This document shows, piece by piece, positions 37,961 to 45,557 of a stretch of 64,000 nucleotides of DNA. The DNA lies in contig NZ_CABEGA010000011.1 in assembly GCF_901521055.1 (NCBI RefSeq), forward strand, positions 1-64,000, written 5' to 3'. This stretch comes from Cellulomonas hominis (GTDB taxonomy: Bacteria > Actinomycetota > Actinomycetes > Actinomycetales > Cellulomonadaceae). The notes under the pieces are model-generated. The model was not told the DNA's origin and ran no database searches. It saw only the letters and a list, made by a program, of their open reading frames with translations. Each line of letters begins with the position of its first letter. The first letter of the stretch is position 1. The translations under genes and the position numbers were made by a program.

Positions 37961-38185
37961 GTTTGGTGGGCCTCCCGTCCTGCCGCGCCGATGCTGGTGG
38001 GGGGAGGGTACTCCGGGGCGGCTCGGTGGCGGTGGCGCGCTGCTCCAGCGACCCGTGGACGGAACGTCCGTGGGGGTGGGGGCCGCGCCGTGTGGCGACC
38101 GAGGTCGGAGCTCGCCACGCAGAACGCCAGCGCTGGCTGCGCCCCCCTCGATAGCATCGCGTCGGACCGGAACCGGCGCAGGGGG

Positions 38186-38563
38186 ATGATGGCGACGAAC
38201 ATGATGCGCGACGGGGACGGTGGTCAACAGCCGCTCACCACCCCGCTGCTGAGCACCGGCCAGTACACGGTCGACATCGACCAGCTGCGCAGCGTCGCCA
38301 ACTCGGTGCTCGGATTGGCAGATCGGGTCCAGGCCGTGGGAACTCGACGATCGATGCACGCAGCCGCCGCCTACGGCTCGCCGCTGGCCACTGCAGGTCA
38401 GCAGTGGGCCGACAGGTACGCCTACCTCCTCGACGGCATCGCCGAGGACGTGGAGCACGCCGGTCACGAGCTCAGGGGGTCCGCCGACACGTACCTCGAA
38501 GTCGAGCTGAGCGTCGAGGCCCGTGCCAAGGGGATCCAGCGGCAGATGGACTCTGCCTGGTGA
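38186..38563 (+). CDS. WXG100/ESX-like secreted partner protein
   Basis: A 125-residue, mainly helical protein with a disordered N-terminus and two long helices (about 27-50 and 60-105), the shape of small type VII secretion (ESX) substrates and LXG-toxin partners. A QQWADRY motif sits near the hairpin where WXG would be. GGGGG precedes the ATG at 38186; TAGCAT at 38152 may be the -10. Its stop overlaps the GTG of the toxin gene, so it probably serves as that toxin's secretion chaperone or partner. Confidence 0.65.
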   Translation: MMATNMMRDGDGGQQPLTTPLLSTGQYTVDIDQLRSVANSVLGLADRVQAVGTRRSMHAAAAYGSPLATAGQQWADRYAYLLDGIAEDVEHAGHELRGSADTYLEVELSVEARAKGIQRQMDSAW

Positions 38564-40443
38564 GGTCAACGGCCTTCGGGGCGACGTTGGCGACGTGCTC
38601 CGACGCGAGCCTCCTCGTGCCGGGGTCGGCGGCGTCCTTGCGTGCCGACGCGGACAACCTCGACCAGCAGGCGCGCGCCCTGGCGCAGCACGTCGTCGAG
38701 ATCCGCGAAGCCGACGCCTCGTCGTGGACCGGTGCGGCCTCAGAGGGGTGGGCGAGCAGGCGAGAGCAGTACGCGCAGGCCCTGGACGCCGTCTCCCAGG
38801 TGCATGCGACCGCGGCCTCGACCCTCCGCCTGCACGCCGACGCGGTCGCGTGGGGGCAGGGGCGTGCCGAGGTCGCGATCGACTTCTGGGCCCGCGGGTG
38901 CGAGCTCCGCGATCGTGATCTCGGTCCCAGCGGCTCTCTGCTCGCCGCCGGGCTCGCCCGCACCGCTACAGATGCCGGGGCGCAGCACCGCGCCGCCGCA
39001 GAGGACGTGCTGGCATCCGCGCAGCAGCAGGTGCTCGCGTCGGCGCGCGCGGCGGCCGCGGTGCTCGACCAGCTCTCCGCAGACCTGCCCGACGGGAGGT
39101 GGCATCTCGGCGACTTCACGACAGGGATCCGGTCGTGGGTGACCGGCATGGCTTCGCTCGTCTGGAAGTTCAACAGCATCCGCGCGCTCGTCGACTCCCG
39201 AGGCCTGCTCCGGGATGGTGCCGACCTCACCGAGAGCGGTGCCGAGATGTACCAGGCGTTCACCGACGACCCGACAGGGACTACCCGGCGGCTGGCCGAG
39301 CTCGACCTGCTGCGCGATCGTCCGGCGCAGTGGTGGGGGCAGCTCAGCCCCGACATCGCGTTGGCTGCAGTCGGTGGAGCTGGGTTCGCGACCAAGGCCC
39401 TGCGCGGCGCCGCCGTCGCGGAAGAGGTCGCATCGGTCGGCGAAGACGTCGCGAACGCGACGCGACGCCTCTACCAGGCGGGATCCCGGTGGGAGAGTCC
39501 TGCTGAGCGTGCCCGCTGGCTGGACGACTACACACGCGGCCCGGTGGACTCCAACCCGAACCTCAGGCGGATCCCGCTGAGTGCGCCGGAGGACCTCTTC
39601 CAGCTCGGGCAGACGGGCCCGGTCGAGACGCTGATCAAGGGATCCGGCAAGGAAGCGTGGGCGGACGGTCTGACGCTCGACCCCGACGCGGTCGCAGCCG
39701 TCGAGATCAAGTTCAGCGGGACACCAGGGCGGTCGCCCTACACGGGGACGGCGCCATCGTTCGTGACGGGCCCCGTGATGGAGCAGTTCAGCGACCAGAT
39801 CAGTCGCTATGCCGCCGTCATCGCCGACGACGCCAATCCAGTGGCACGGCTGCGCCTGGTGACGAACGAGCAGGCGGTCGCCGACTTCCTCGGGGAGCGT
39901 GCCCGCGCCATCCTGGGTCCGGACATCGACTTCCAGGTCGTGGTACGGCCGGAGTGCGGAGAGCTAGACGGTGAACGACTTGCTGATCGCTTCCCCTTCC
40001 GGGGGCGCCCTTCCGATCTCCCCGGAGGGCCTCCTGAACGCGCTGCACGCACGGTGGCCCGGGCACGTCCGCGTCAGCGATCCGACGTCCGGGGTGGCTC
40101 TCACGGCATGGGTCGACCCAGCAGGCGAGTCCCCGTTCTCGATCAGCCTGAACGATGCGGGCACCACGATGTGGGTGGACGGGACCCCGGAGCAGAACCG
40201 GGCGACCGCCGTGTGGATCCGATCGTTGCTCCCCGAGCCGGCTCCGCGGGTGATCGCATTCGACTCCGGATGGACGTGGCACGTCGATCTCGTCCCCGGT
40301 ATCACGGGGAAGACGTTCGACGCGGCCGCTGTCGACCACTCGCTGCCCGGATGGGACGAGCGGGATCCGGAACTCGCGTGACCGTCGCCGGTGAGCGCGA
40401 GCCCGACTTGGACAGGTGCAGCCGGGCGTCGTCTCGTCGGTGA
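38560..40443 (+). CDS. Type VII-type polymorphic toxin with restriction-endonuclease-fold toxin domain
   Basis: Begins with GTG at 38560 overlapping the partner gene. Residues 1-150 form a helical WXG/LXG-like leader (SSWTGAASEGWASRREQY), then a hydrophobic middle and a C-terminal Tox-REase-like domain with DAVAAVEIKFSG (E382-x-K384), ISRYAAVIADDANPVARLRL and VVVRPE. The conserved region ends at about 39960. The open frame then continues 480 bases, right across the immunity gene, encoding arginine-rich nonsense; a TAG at 39965-39967 in the neighbouring frame is where the gene should stop, so a one-base indel near codon 460 probably removed the stop. Activity depends on whether the tail is tolerated. 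Confidence 0.7.
   Translation: MRSTAFGATLATCSDASLLVPGSAASLRADADNLDQQARALAQHVVEIREADASSWTGAASEGWASRREQYAQALDAVSQVHATAASTLRLHADAVAWGQGRAEVAIDFWARGCELRDRDLGPSGSLLAAGLARTATDAGAQHRAAAEDVLASAQQQVLASARAAAAVLDQLSADLPDGRWHLGDFTTGIRSWVTGMASLVWKFNSIRALVDSRGLLRDGADLTESGAEMYQAFTDDPTGTTRRLAELDLLRDRPAQWWGQLSPDIALAAVGGAGFATKALRGAAVAEEVASVGEDVANATRRLYQAGSRWESPAERARWLDDYTRGPVDSNPNLRRIPLSAPEDLFQLGQTGPVETLIKGSGKEAWADGLTLDPDAVAAVEIKFSGTPGRSPYTGTAPSFVTGPVMEQFSDQISRYAAVIADDANPVARLRLVTNEQAVADFLGERARAILGPDIDFQVVVRPECGELDGERLADRFPFRGRPSDLPGGPPERAARTVARARPRQRSDVRGGSHGMGRPSRRVPVLDQPERCGHHDVGGRDPGAEPGDRRVDPIVAPRAGSAGDRIRLRMDVARRSRPRYHGEDVRRGRCRPLAARMGRAGSGTRVTVAGEREPDLDRCSRASSRR
39971..40381 (+). CDS. Putative immunity protein
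   Basis: A 136-residue acidic soluble protein starting with GTG at 39971, directly behind the toxin domain. Tryptophan-rich strands (AWVDPAGESPFSISL, TTMWVDGTPEQN, SGWTWHVDLVPG) suggest a beta-rich fold. No family recognised. Position immediately after a toxin C-terminus, short length and acidity fit an immunity protein that neutralises the nuclease toxin in producing cells. Confidence 0.65.
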   Translation: MNDLLIASPSGGALPISPEGLLNALHARWPGHVRVSDPTSGVALTAWVDPAGESPFSISLNDAGTTMWVDGTPEQNRATAVWIRSLLPEPAPRVIAFDSGWTWHVDLVPGITGKTFDAAAVDHSLPGWDERDPELA

Positions 40444-40571
40444 GACCAGTCGGTCCGCTGACAGGCACGCCGTGCGTGTCGGACGACGGCATCACACCAA
40501 GCTCGACGACACCGACGACAACCTGGTGGCGTCCTCGTACGCGCAGCTCGTCGGCCGGTCGCGATCGTCCG

Positions 40572-40600
40572 TTGACCCGGGTTCCAGATGGTCCTAGCGT
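40572..40600 (+). promoter_or_regulatory. Sigma70-type promoter of the aldose epimerase gene
   Basis: TTGACC (40572-40577), a 17-base spacer and TAGCGT (40595-40600) form a good housekeeping promoter about 120 bases upstream of the epimerase ATG. The rest of the 344-base gap 40382-40725 shows no gene. Confidence 0.6.
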
Positions 40601-40725
40601 CGCTCTCGACCGCACCGCCCCTCCGGGCCCCCGACCCCCTCCACGTCACGCACCAGGGTCGCCGCGCCGCGGGACATCGACGTCCCAGGGGGCGGCGCCG
40701 GCCGACGTGGACAAGGGGGAGTCAC

Positions 40726-41955
40726 ATGCGCATGCGTCAACTCCGTCGCGGCCTCGTGGGCGTCGTAGCCCCGCTCGCGGTCGCCGCACTGCTCGTCTCG
40801 GGCGGCCCCGCCGCCGTGGGCGCCGACGACACGACCGACCGCTGGGGTGGTGACAAGGGCGGTGGCCACCACGACACCGCCACGATCACGTCCGAGCCGT
40901 GGGGCGCCACCGAGGACGGCACCGCCGTCGAGCGGTACACGCTCAGCAACCGCGGCATGACCGTCCGCATCCTCACGTACGGCGGCATCATCCAGTCGCT
41001 GGAGGTCCCCGACCGTCGGAACAACCCGGTCAACGTCGTCCTGGGATTCAGCGACCTGCAGGGCTACATCGACAACAACAACCCCGGCCCGTACTTCGGG
41101 GCGATCATCGGCCGGTACGGCAACCGCATCGCGAACGGCCAGTTCGAGCTCGACGGCACCACCTACCAGCTGCCGATCAACAACGACCCGAACAGCCTGC
41201 ACGGCGGCTTCAAGGGCTTCGACACCAAGGTCTGGACCGCCACGCCGATCCAGAACAACGGCACCGTCGGGCTCCAGCTCAACTACCTGAGCCCCGACGG
41301 CGAGGAGGGTTACCCGGGCAACCTCGACGTCCAGGTCACCTACACGCTGACCCGCGACCAGAAGCTCGAGATCCACTACACCGCGACGACGGACGCGCCG
41401 ACGGTCGTGAACCTGACGAACCACACCTACTGGAACCTCCAGGGCGAGGGCACGTCCTCGATCCTCGACCACGAGCTCACCCTGCCGGCCAGCGGCTACA
41501 CGCCGGTCGACCCGACGCTGATCCCGACCGGCGAGATCGCCGACGTGTCGGGAACGCCGATGGACTTCCGGTCGGCGACGCCGATTGGCGAGCGCATCCG
41601 TGAGCCGTTCGAGCAGCTGCTGTTCGGGCAGGGCTACGACCACAACTGGGTGCTCGACCGGCCCGACGACGGCAGCCTGCAGCTCGCTGCGAAGCTCCGT
41701 GACCCGGACTCCGGGCGGACGCTGAAGATGTGGACGACCGAGCCCGGCATCCAGTTCTACTCGGGCAACTTCCTGGACGCGACGCTCGTCGGCACCGGCG
41801 GGCACGTGTACCGGCAGTCCGACGGGCTGGCGCTCGAGACGCAGCACTTCCCGGACTCGCCGAACCAGCCGCAGTTCCCGAGCACGACGCTGCGGCCGGG
41901 CGAGACGTACGACACGACGACGGTGTTCGACCTGTCGAGGGGAGGGCGGCGGTAG
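40726..41955 (+). CDS. Secreted aldose 1-epimerase (galactose mutarotase)
   Basis: A 409-residue mutarotase with an N-terminal signal peptide (basic MRMRQLRRG, hydrophobic core, cleavage near PAAVGA, about residue 35). Family motifs: GGIIQSLEVPDR, FGAIIGRYGNRIANG, SLHGGFKGFD, the catalytic-histidine loop NLTNHTYWNLQG, DHNWVLD and the catalytic glutamate in ALETQHFPDSPNQPQFP. It interconverts alpha and beta anomers of aldoses, here outside the cell, which suits sugars released from polysaccharides and captured by neighbouring importers. AAGGGGGA lies five bases before the ATG. Confidence 0.93.
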   Translation: MRMRQLRRGLVGVVAPLAVAALLVSGGPAAVGADDTTDRWGGDKGGGHHDTATITSEPWGATEDGTAVERYTLSNRGMTVRILTYGGIIQSLEVPDRRNNPVNVVLGFSDLQGYIDNNNPGPYFGAIIGRYGNRIANGQFELDGTTYQLPINNDPNSLHGGFKGFDTKVWTATPIQNNGTVGLQLNYLSPDGEEGYPGNLDVQVTYTLTRDQKLEIHYTATTDAPTVVNLTNHTYWNLQGEGTSSILDHELTLPASGYTPVDPTLIPTGEIADVSGTPMDFRSATPIGERIREPFEQLLFGQGYDHNWVLDRPDDGSLQLAAKLRDPDSGRTLKMWTTEPGIQFYSGNFLDATLVGTGGHVYRQSDGLALETQHFPDSPNQPQFPSTTLRPGETYDTTTVFDLSRGGRR

Positions 41956-42098
41956 TCGGCCTTCAGGTGCAGCCCCGGGGGCATCCGTTGGGAGGCGGGT
42001 GGCCCTGGGGTCTGTCCTGGCGCGAACCGGTCAAGCTGTCGGCGAGTGCGGGGCGTGTGCGCCTGGTCCTGTCGGTGGCGGCACGTACGATCGACGCC

Positions 42099-43235
42099 AT
42101 GACGGGCATCCCCATGATCGACCTCTTCGCAGGCTGTGGCGGCATGACTCAGGGGTTCGTCGATGAGGGTTTCGAACCCCTGCTCGCGGTCGAGTGGGAC
42201 AGGGCAGCGGCGGCCACTTACGCAGCGAACTTCGGCGAAGATCACGTGATCGCCGGCGACATCGCCCGCGTGGCCACCGAGCAGATTCCACAGGCGCGGG
42301 TCGTGATCGGGGGGCCCCCCTGCCAGGGGTTCAGCAACCTGGGGTTGAAGGATCTGAATGATCCGAGGAACCAGCTTTGGCGCGAGTACATGCGCGTCGT
42401 GGCTGCGGCAAACCCTGAGGTCTTCGTGATTGAGAACGTCGATCGCTTCTCCAAGAGCCCGGAGTTCCAGATGCTGCTCGCGGAGCAGGAGCACGGCGCG
42501 CTCCAGGGGTACGAGCTGACCCACGCCGTACTCAACGCCGCGGACTACGGCGTCGCCCAGCGGAGGAAGCGAACGATCGTCATCGGTTCTCGGGTCGGAA
42601 GAATCGAAATGCCGACACCGACGCATGCTCAGAAGCCGGTCGAGGGTAGCGGGCTCGCCCCGTGGAGGACGCTTCGCGACGTGATCGGTGGACTTCCCGT
42701 GGACCCTGCGTCGACCGAGCTGCCGGCATCGACGACAATGTTCTTCGGCGAGCCGATGCCTGGCACATTCAAGGGTCGCGACATTCATATCAAGCGCAAC
42801 CCACTTCCCAAGAGTCGAGAGCGCTACTCGTATGTACCGCCCGGCGGGGGACGCTTCGACGTGCCGACGGAGCTCCTCCCGCGCTGCTGGCGAGAGAAGC
42901 CGACGGGGACCACGGATGTGATGGGTCGTGGGCGCTGGGACGCGCCTTCGGTAACCATCCGAACAGAGTTCTTCAAGCCGGAGAAGGGCCAGTATCTGCA
43001 CCCACAGTGGGAGCCAGCTGCTGTCCAGGACCCCGGCTCACGGTGGATCAAGGGCGACCTCTCCCGCAGCGTGGACCGCGTCATAACGCATTACGAGGCG
43101 TCACTAATCCAGGACTTCCCCAAGGATTATCAGTGGGTAGGGACGAAGATCCAGATTGCGCGGCAAATCGGCAACGCCGTACCTGGCGGCCTTGCTCGGG
43201 CTATCGCTCGGCGAATCAAGCCGTACCTGATCTGA
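42099..43235 (+). CDS. DNA cytosine-5 methyltransferase (probable GCCGGC specificity)
   Basis: A 378-residue C5 methyltransferase with all motifs in order: I (DLFAGCGGMTQGF), IV with the catalytic C75 (GGPPCQGFSNLG), VI (IENVDRF, E112), VIII (QRRKRTIVIGSR) and X (QIARQIGNAVPGGLARAI). Between VIII and IX lies the recognition domain. Flanking NaeI- and NgoMIV-type nucleases imply that it modifies GCCGGC (inference). A TACGAT -10 at 42086-42091 is seven bases before the ATG, giving a leaderless message. Its 3' end overlaps the opposite-strand nuclease gene by 132 bases. Confidence 0.92.
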   Translation: MTGIPMIDLFAGCGGMTQGFVDEGFEPLLAVEWDRAAAATYAANFGEDHVIAGDIARVATEQIPQARVVIGGPPCQGFSNLGLKDLNDPRNQLWREYMRVVAAANPEVFVIENVDRFSKSPEFQMLLAEQEHGALQGYELTHAVLNAADYGVAQRRKRTIVIGSRVGRIEMPTPTHAQKPVEGSGLAPWRTLRDVIGGLPVDPASTELPASTTMFFGEPMPGTFKGRDIHIKRNPLPKSRERYSYVPPGGGRFDVPTELLPRCWREKPTGTTDVMGRGRWDAPSVTIRTEFFKPEKGQYLHPQWEPAAVQDPGSRWIKGDLSRSVDRVITHYEASLIQDFPKDYQWVGTKIQIARQIGNAVPGGLARAIARRIKPYLI

Positions 43236-44150
43236 GTCGTGCTTGAGCGCGCGAGGAGTCAGTGCAACCCAAGAATCGCCGGAGATGTCGAAGCCCCGAG
43301 CGGATGCAAGCTCGAGGTCTTCCTTCCAGGTGCCGCACAGCAGCGTGAGGCCGTGCCGTTGCGCTACGAGCGGCTTGGCCTGACGCGCGCGGCGCATGGG
43401 GTCGCGATAGCCGGAGCACACGGTTTCGATCGATGACCGCGGGATGACGACATCGGGCAAGAAACCGAAGAGTTCGGTCAGGCGCTCGGTCTGACCCACT
43501 CGCGGGGCGAAGACGATGTCGAGCTGAGGGCGGGTCAGCCGCTTCAGTGGCTCCGGTGGGAGTGGCGTCCAGCCGAGCAGCGGGATCGCGTATTCGGTGA
43601 GCGCTGCACTCAGGATCCCTCGCTTGCCGTCCTTGTTCGCACCTTCCCGAAGCCAGGCTCTGTGGGTGCGCATGAGGAAGGCCCGGTGTCTCGCCTTCCC
43701 CGCATCGACCTGGAGCAGCAGACAGACCTCGCACTGCCCCTCCGTGGGAATCATCCAGCCTGACCGAACGGTTGCCTTGAGCTCGACCGGGACACCCACG
43801 ATCGTGGTGTCGAGCGGGCGCTCCTTGACAAGCTTCAGCTCGTCAAGGACTCGGTACTGGAGCTTCGTGCCGACAGAGGCGCGCTCGTCCGAGTCCACGT
43901 CGGGGCTCATCAGGTCGAAACGACCGGTCCGAGAGCCGTCCAGCACGTATTTCACGGCGTCGTCGACGGCCCGAGTGAACGCGGCCTCGAGTGGCGAGGG
44001 CGTGAGCCATGTGAGCACCTGTTGCAGCCGCAGGTCCTCGTCCGGCGCCTCGAGGACGTGCGCCGCTCGTTCGCGTCCCGGGCGCGCGTCAGGCGTACAG
44101 ACATGGCCAGGCGTAGCCAACGGCACCTTTGGCGTCGGCGAGATCGTCAC
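43104..44150 (-). CDS. NaeI-type restriction endonuclease
   Basis: A 348-residue protein with the NaeI family core: LDGSRTGRFDL (70-80), ASVGTKLQ, E104, D114 in LDTTIVGVP, E123-x-K125 in VELKATV and SGWMIPTEGQ. NaeI is a type IIE enzyme that cuts GCCGGC after binding two sites. The GTG at 44150 has TACGGT (44162-44157) six bases upstream, fitting a leaderless start; GTG at 44018 would give 304 residues. The C-terminal 44 codons are antisense to the end of the methyltransferase gene, so either the coding regions truly overlap or a native stop near 43236 was lost. Confidence 0.82.
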   Translation of the reverse strand: MTISPTPKVPLATPGHVCTPDARPGRERAAHVLEAPDEDLRLQQVLTWLTPSPLEAAFTRAVDDAVKYVLDGSRTGRFDLMSPDVDSDERASVGTKLQYRVLDELKLVKERPLDTTIVGVPVELKATVRSGWMIPTEGQCEVCLLLQVDAGKARHRAFLMRTHRAWLREGANKDGKRGILSAALTEYAIPLLGWTPLPPEPLKRLTRPQLDIVFAPRVGQTERLTELFGFLPDVVIPRSSIETVCSGYRDPMRRARQAKPLVAQRHGLTLLCGTWKEDLELASARGFDISGDSWVALTPRALKHDSDQVRLDSPSDSPSKAARYGVADLPRNLDLRPYPLIILGEVLD

Positions 44151-44197
44151 AACTGGACCGTACCGGACCGAGGCCGATGCCGAGAGACGATGGGATC

Positions 44198-44632
44198 ATG
44201 AAGACGAACGCGGCAACCAGTGCTCGAATGGCGCGGGTCCGGAACCGCGACACCGCCCCGGAGATGGCGGTCCGGCGCGAGCTCCATGGCCGCGGTCGAC
44301 GCTTCTTCGTACAGCGCGCAGTGCTTCCGGGTCGCCGGCGGCCTGATCTCGTCTTCCCGCGCGCCCGCGTCGTCGTGTTCGTCGACGGCTGCTTCTGGCA
44401 CTCGTGCCCCGAGCATGGGACGAAACCCAAGACGAACCCCGAGTGGTGGGCGGAGAAGCTTGCCCGCAACGTCGCCCGCGACCGGCAAACAGACGTGGAC
44501 CTCGACGACGCCGGGTGGCACGTCGTGCGTGTCTGGGAACACGAATCGGCGGCAGACGCGTCCGATCGTGTGGAAGCCGCGCTGGCCCAAGCGGAGGCCA
44601 AGCGGGTGAATCCCTTCGCCGGAACCGTATAG
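44198..44632 (+). CDS. vsr: Very-short-patch-repair endonuclease Vsr
   Basis: A 144-residue Vsr: ARMARVRNRDTAPEMAVRR, RPDLVFPRARVVVFVDG, CFWHSCPEHG, NPEWWAEKLARNVARDRQTD and WHVVRVWEHE, with the catalytic aspartate, histidines and zinc cysteines in place. It nicks 5' of the T in T:G mismatches arising when 5-methylcytosine deaminates, limiting mutation at the sites modified by the methyltransferase of this island. Divergent from the NaeI-type gene with a 47-base gap. In-frame ATGs at 44177 and 44228 are alternatives. Confidence 0.93.
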   Translation: MKTNAATSARMARVRNRDTAPEMAVRRELHGRGRRFFVQRAVLPGRRRPDLVFPRARVVVFVDGCFWHSCPEHGTKPKTNPEWWAEKLARNVARDRQTDVDLDDAGWHVVRVWEHESAADASDRVEAALAQAEAKRVNPFAGTV

Positions 44633-44649
44633 GCGACGAACCTGACGGC

Positions 44650-45543
44650 ATGAACCGCGCTACGGTCTTCGGCGTGCCTGCATCGTTCGCGAAAGACCTC
44701 TGCAAGGTCCGCGCCAACGGAAAGCCCAACACGTCGGATGCGAGCGACAAGCTCAGTGTCGCCGTAGGCGAGGAGCTCTTCCGCGTGCTTGGCGTGAACG
44801 CCGCTCGTAGCGACGAGAAGGACGAGCCCACCGGTGCTCAGTTCGCCCACCAGGTCGCTGCCGACCTGATGTCGAGGTTCCCGCCGGCAGCCGGGACGGT
44901 CGTTCTGCCTGAACGTAAGCTCTTCGAGTTCGACCAGTACCGACATGTCGGAGCGTTGCGCGGTTTCGAGCCAGGTCGGTCGAAGGAGTTCATCAAGGCA
45001 TGGAAGCGGCTGACGTCTCACGCGCGAAAGGGAGCCTCAGGCGCCGCTCTCGCGCGCGTCGAGACTCTCATCGGGGACGTGGAGTCGGTCATCGACAGCG
45101 AAGCCGAGCATCTGTCGAGCCTCTTGGCCCAGGCAGGCGACGAATCGCTGCTCGGACTCGATCTGACGGTCTCGAGGGCCGTTGAGCCGCCCGCGCGACC
45201 ACAGCTCGCCATCGGTCTGTCGCTCAAGTGGTCCTTGCGTACTGATCGAGCGCAGGACTGCCGATCGCAGGGCGCCAAGATGTCGGCACTCCGGCGCGGG
45301 CGCATGCCACATTTCGGTGTCCTCACGATGGAGCCGCGTCCCTACATGCTCAACCTGCTCGGCGGCGGGTCCGGAGACGTCGATTGCGTCTACCACCTCG
45401 ATCTGCCCGCGCTGACGGCGGCCGTTGACACCGTGTATGTCGGCCCGAGGCGCACGGCGAGTCGCGACCTATTCCATCGACTGGTCGAGCAGCGTCGCGT
45501 TCGCGATTACGACGAGCTGGTGGCCGAGATCGCAGCCGTGTGA
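44650..45543 (+). CDS. NgoMIV-type restriction endonuclease
   Basis: A 297-residue protein strongly matching NgoMIV: TGAQFAHQVAADLMSRFP, D171 in GLDLTVSR, S191-x-K193 in IGLSLKWSLRTDRAQDC, SQGAKMSALRRGRMPHFGVL and GSGDVDCVYHLDL. NgoMIV is a tetrameric type IIF enzyme cutting GCCGGC. It follows vsr by 17 bases and is co-directional with vsr and the methyltransferase. Converges on the lacI-type gene with a 14-base gap. The enzyme differs in fold subgroup from the NaeI-type nuclease in the same island. Confidence 0.88.
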   Translation: MNRATVFGVPASFAKDLCKVRANGKPNTSDASDKLSVAVGEELFRVLGVNAARSDEKDEPTGAQFAHQVAADLMSRFPPAAGTVVLPERKLFEFDQYRHVGALRGFEPGRSKEFIKAWKRLTSHARKGASGAALARVETLIGDVESVIDSEAEHLSSLLAQAGDESLLGLDLTVSRAVEPPARPQLAIGLSLKWSLRTDRAQDCRSQGAKMSALRRGRMPHFGVLTMEPRPYMLNLLGGGSGDVDCVYHLDLPALTAAVDTVYVGPRRTASRDLFHRLVEQRRVRDYDELVAEIAAV

Positions 45544-45557
45544 CTGGGTCCTGGGGG

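Noticed and set aside
39971-40443. C-terminal 160 residues of the toxin reading frame
   Set aside because: Arginine-rich, out of frame with the well-formed immunity gene on the same strand; treated as read-through after a lost stop, not as a domain.
40391-40597. Short plus-strand open frame between the immunity and epimerase genes
   Set aside because: No ribosome site, no conserved pattern, and it covers the epimerase promoter region.
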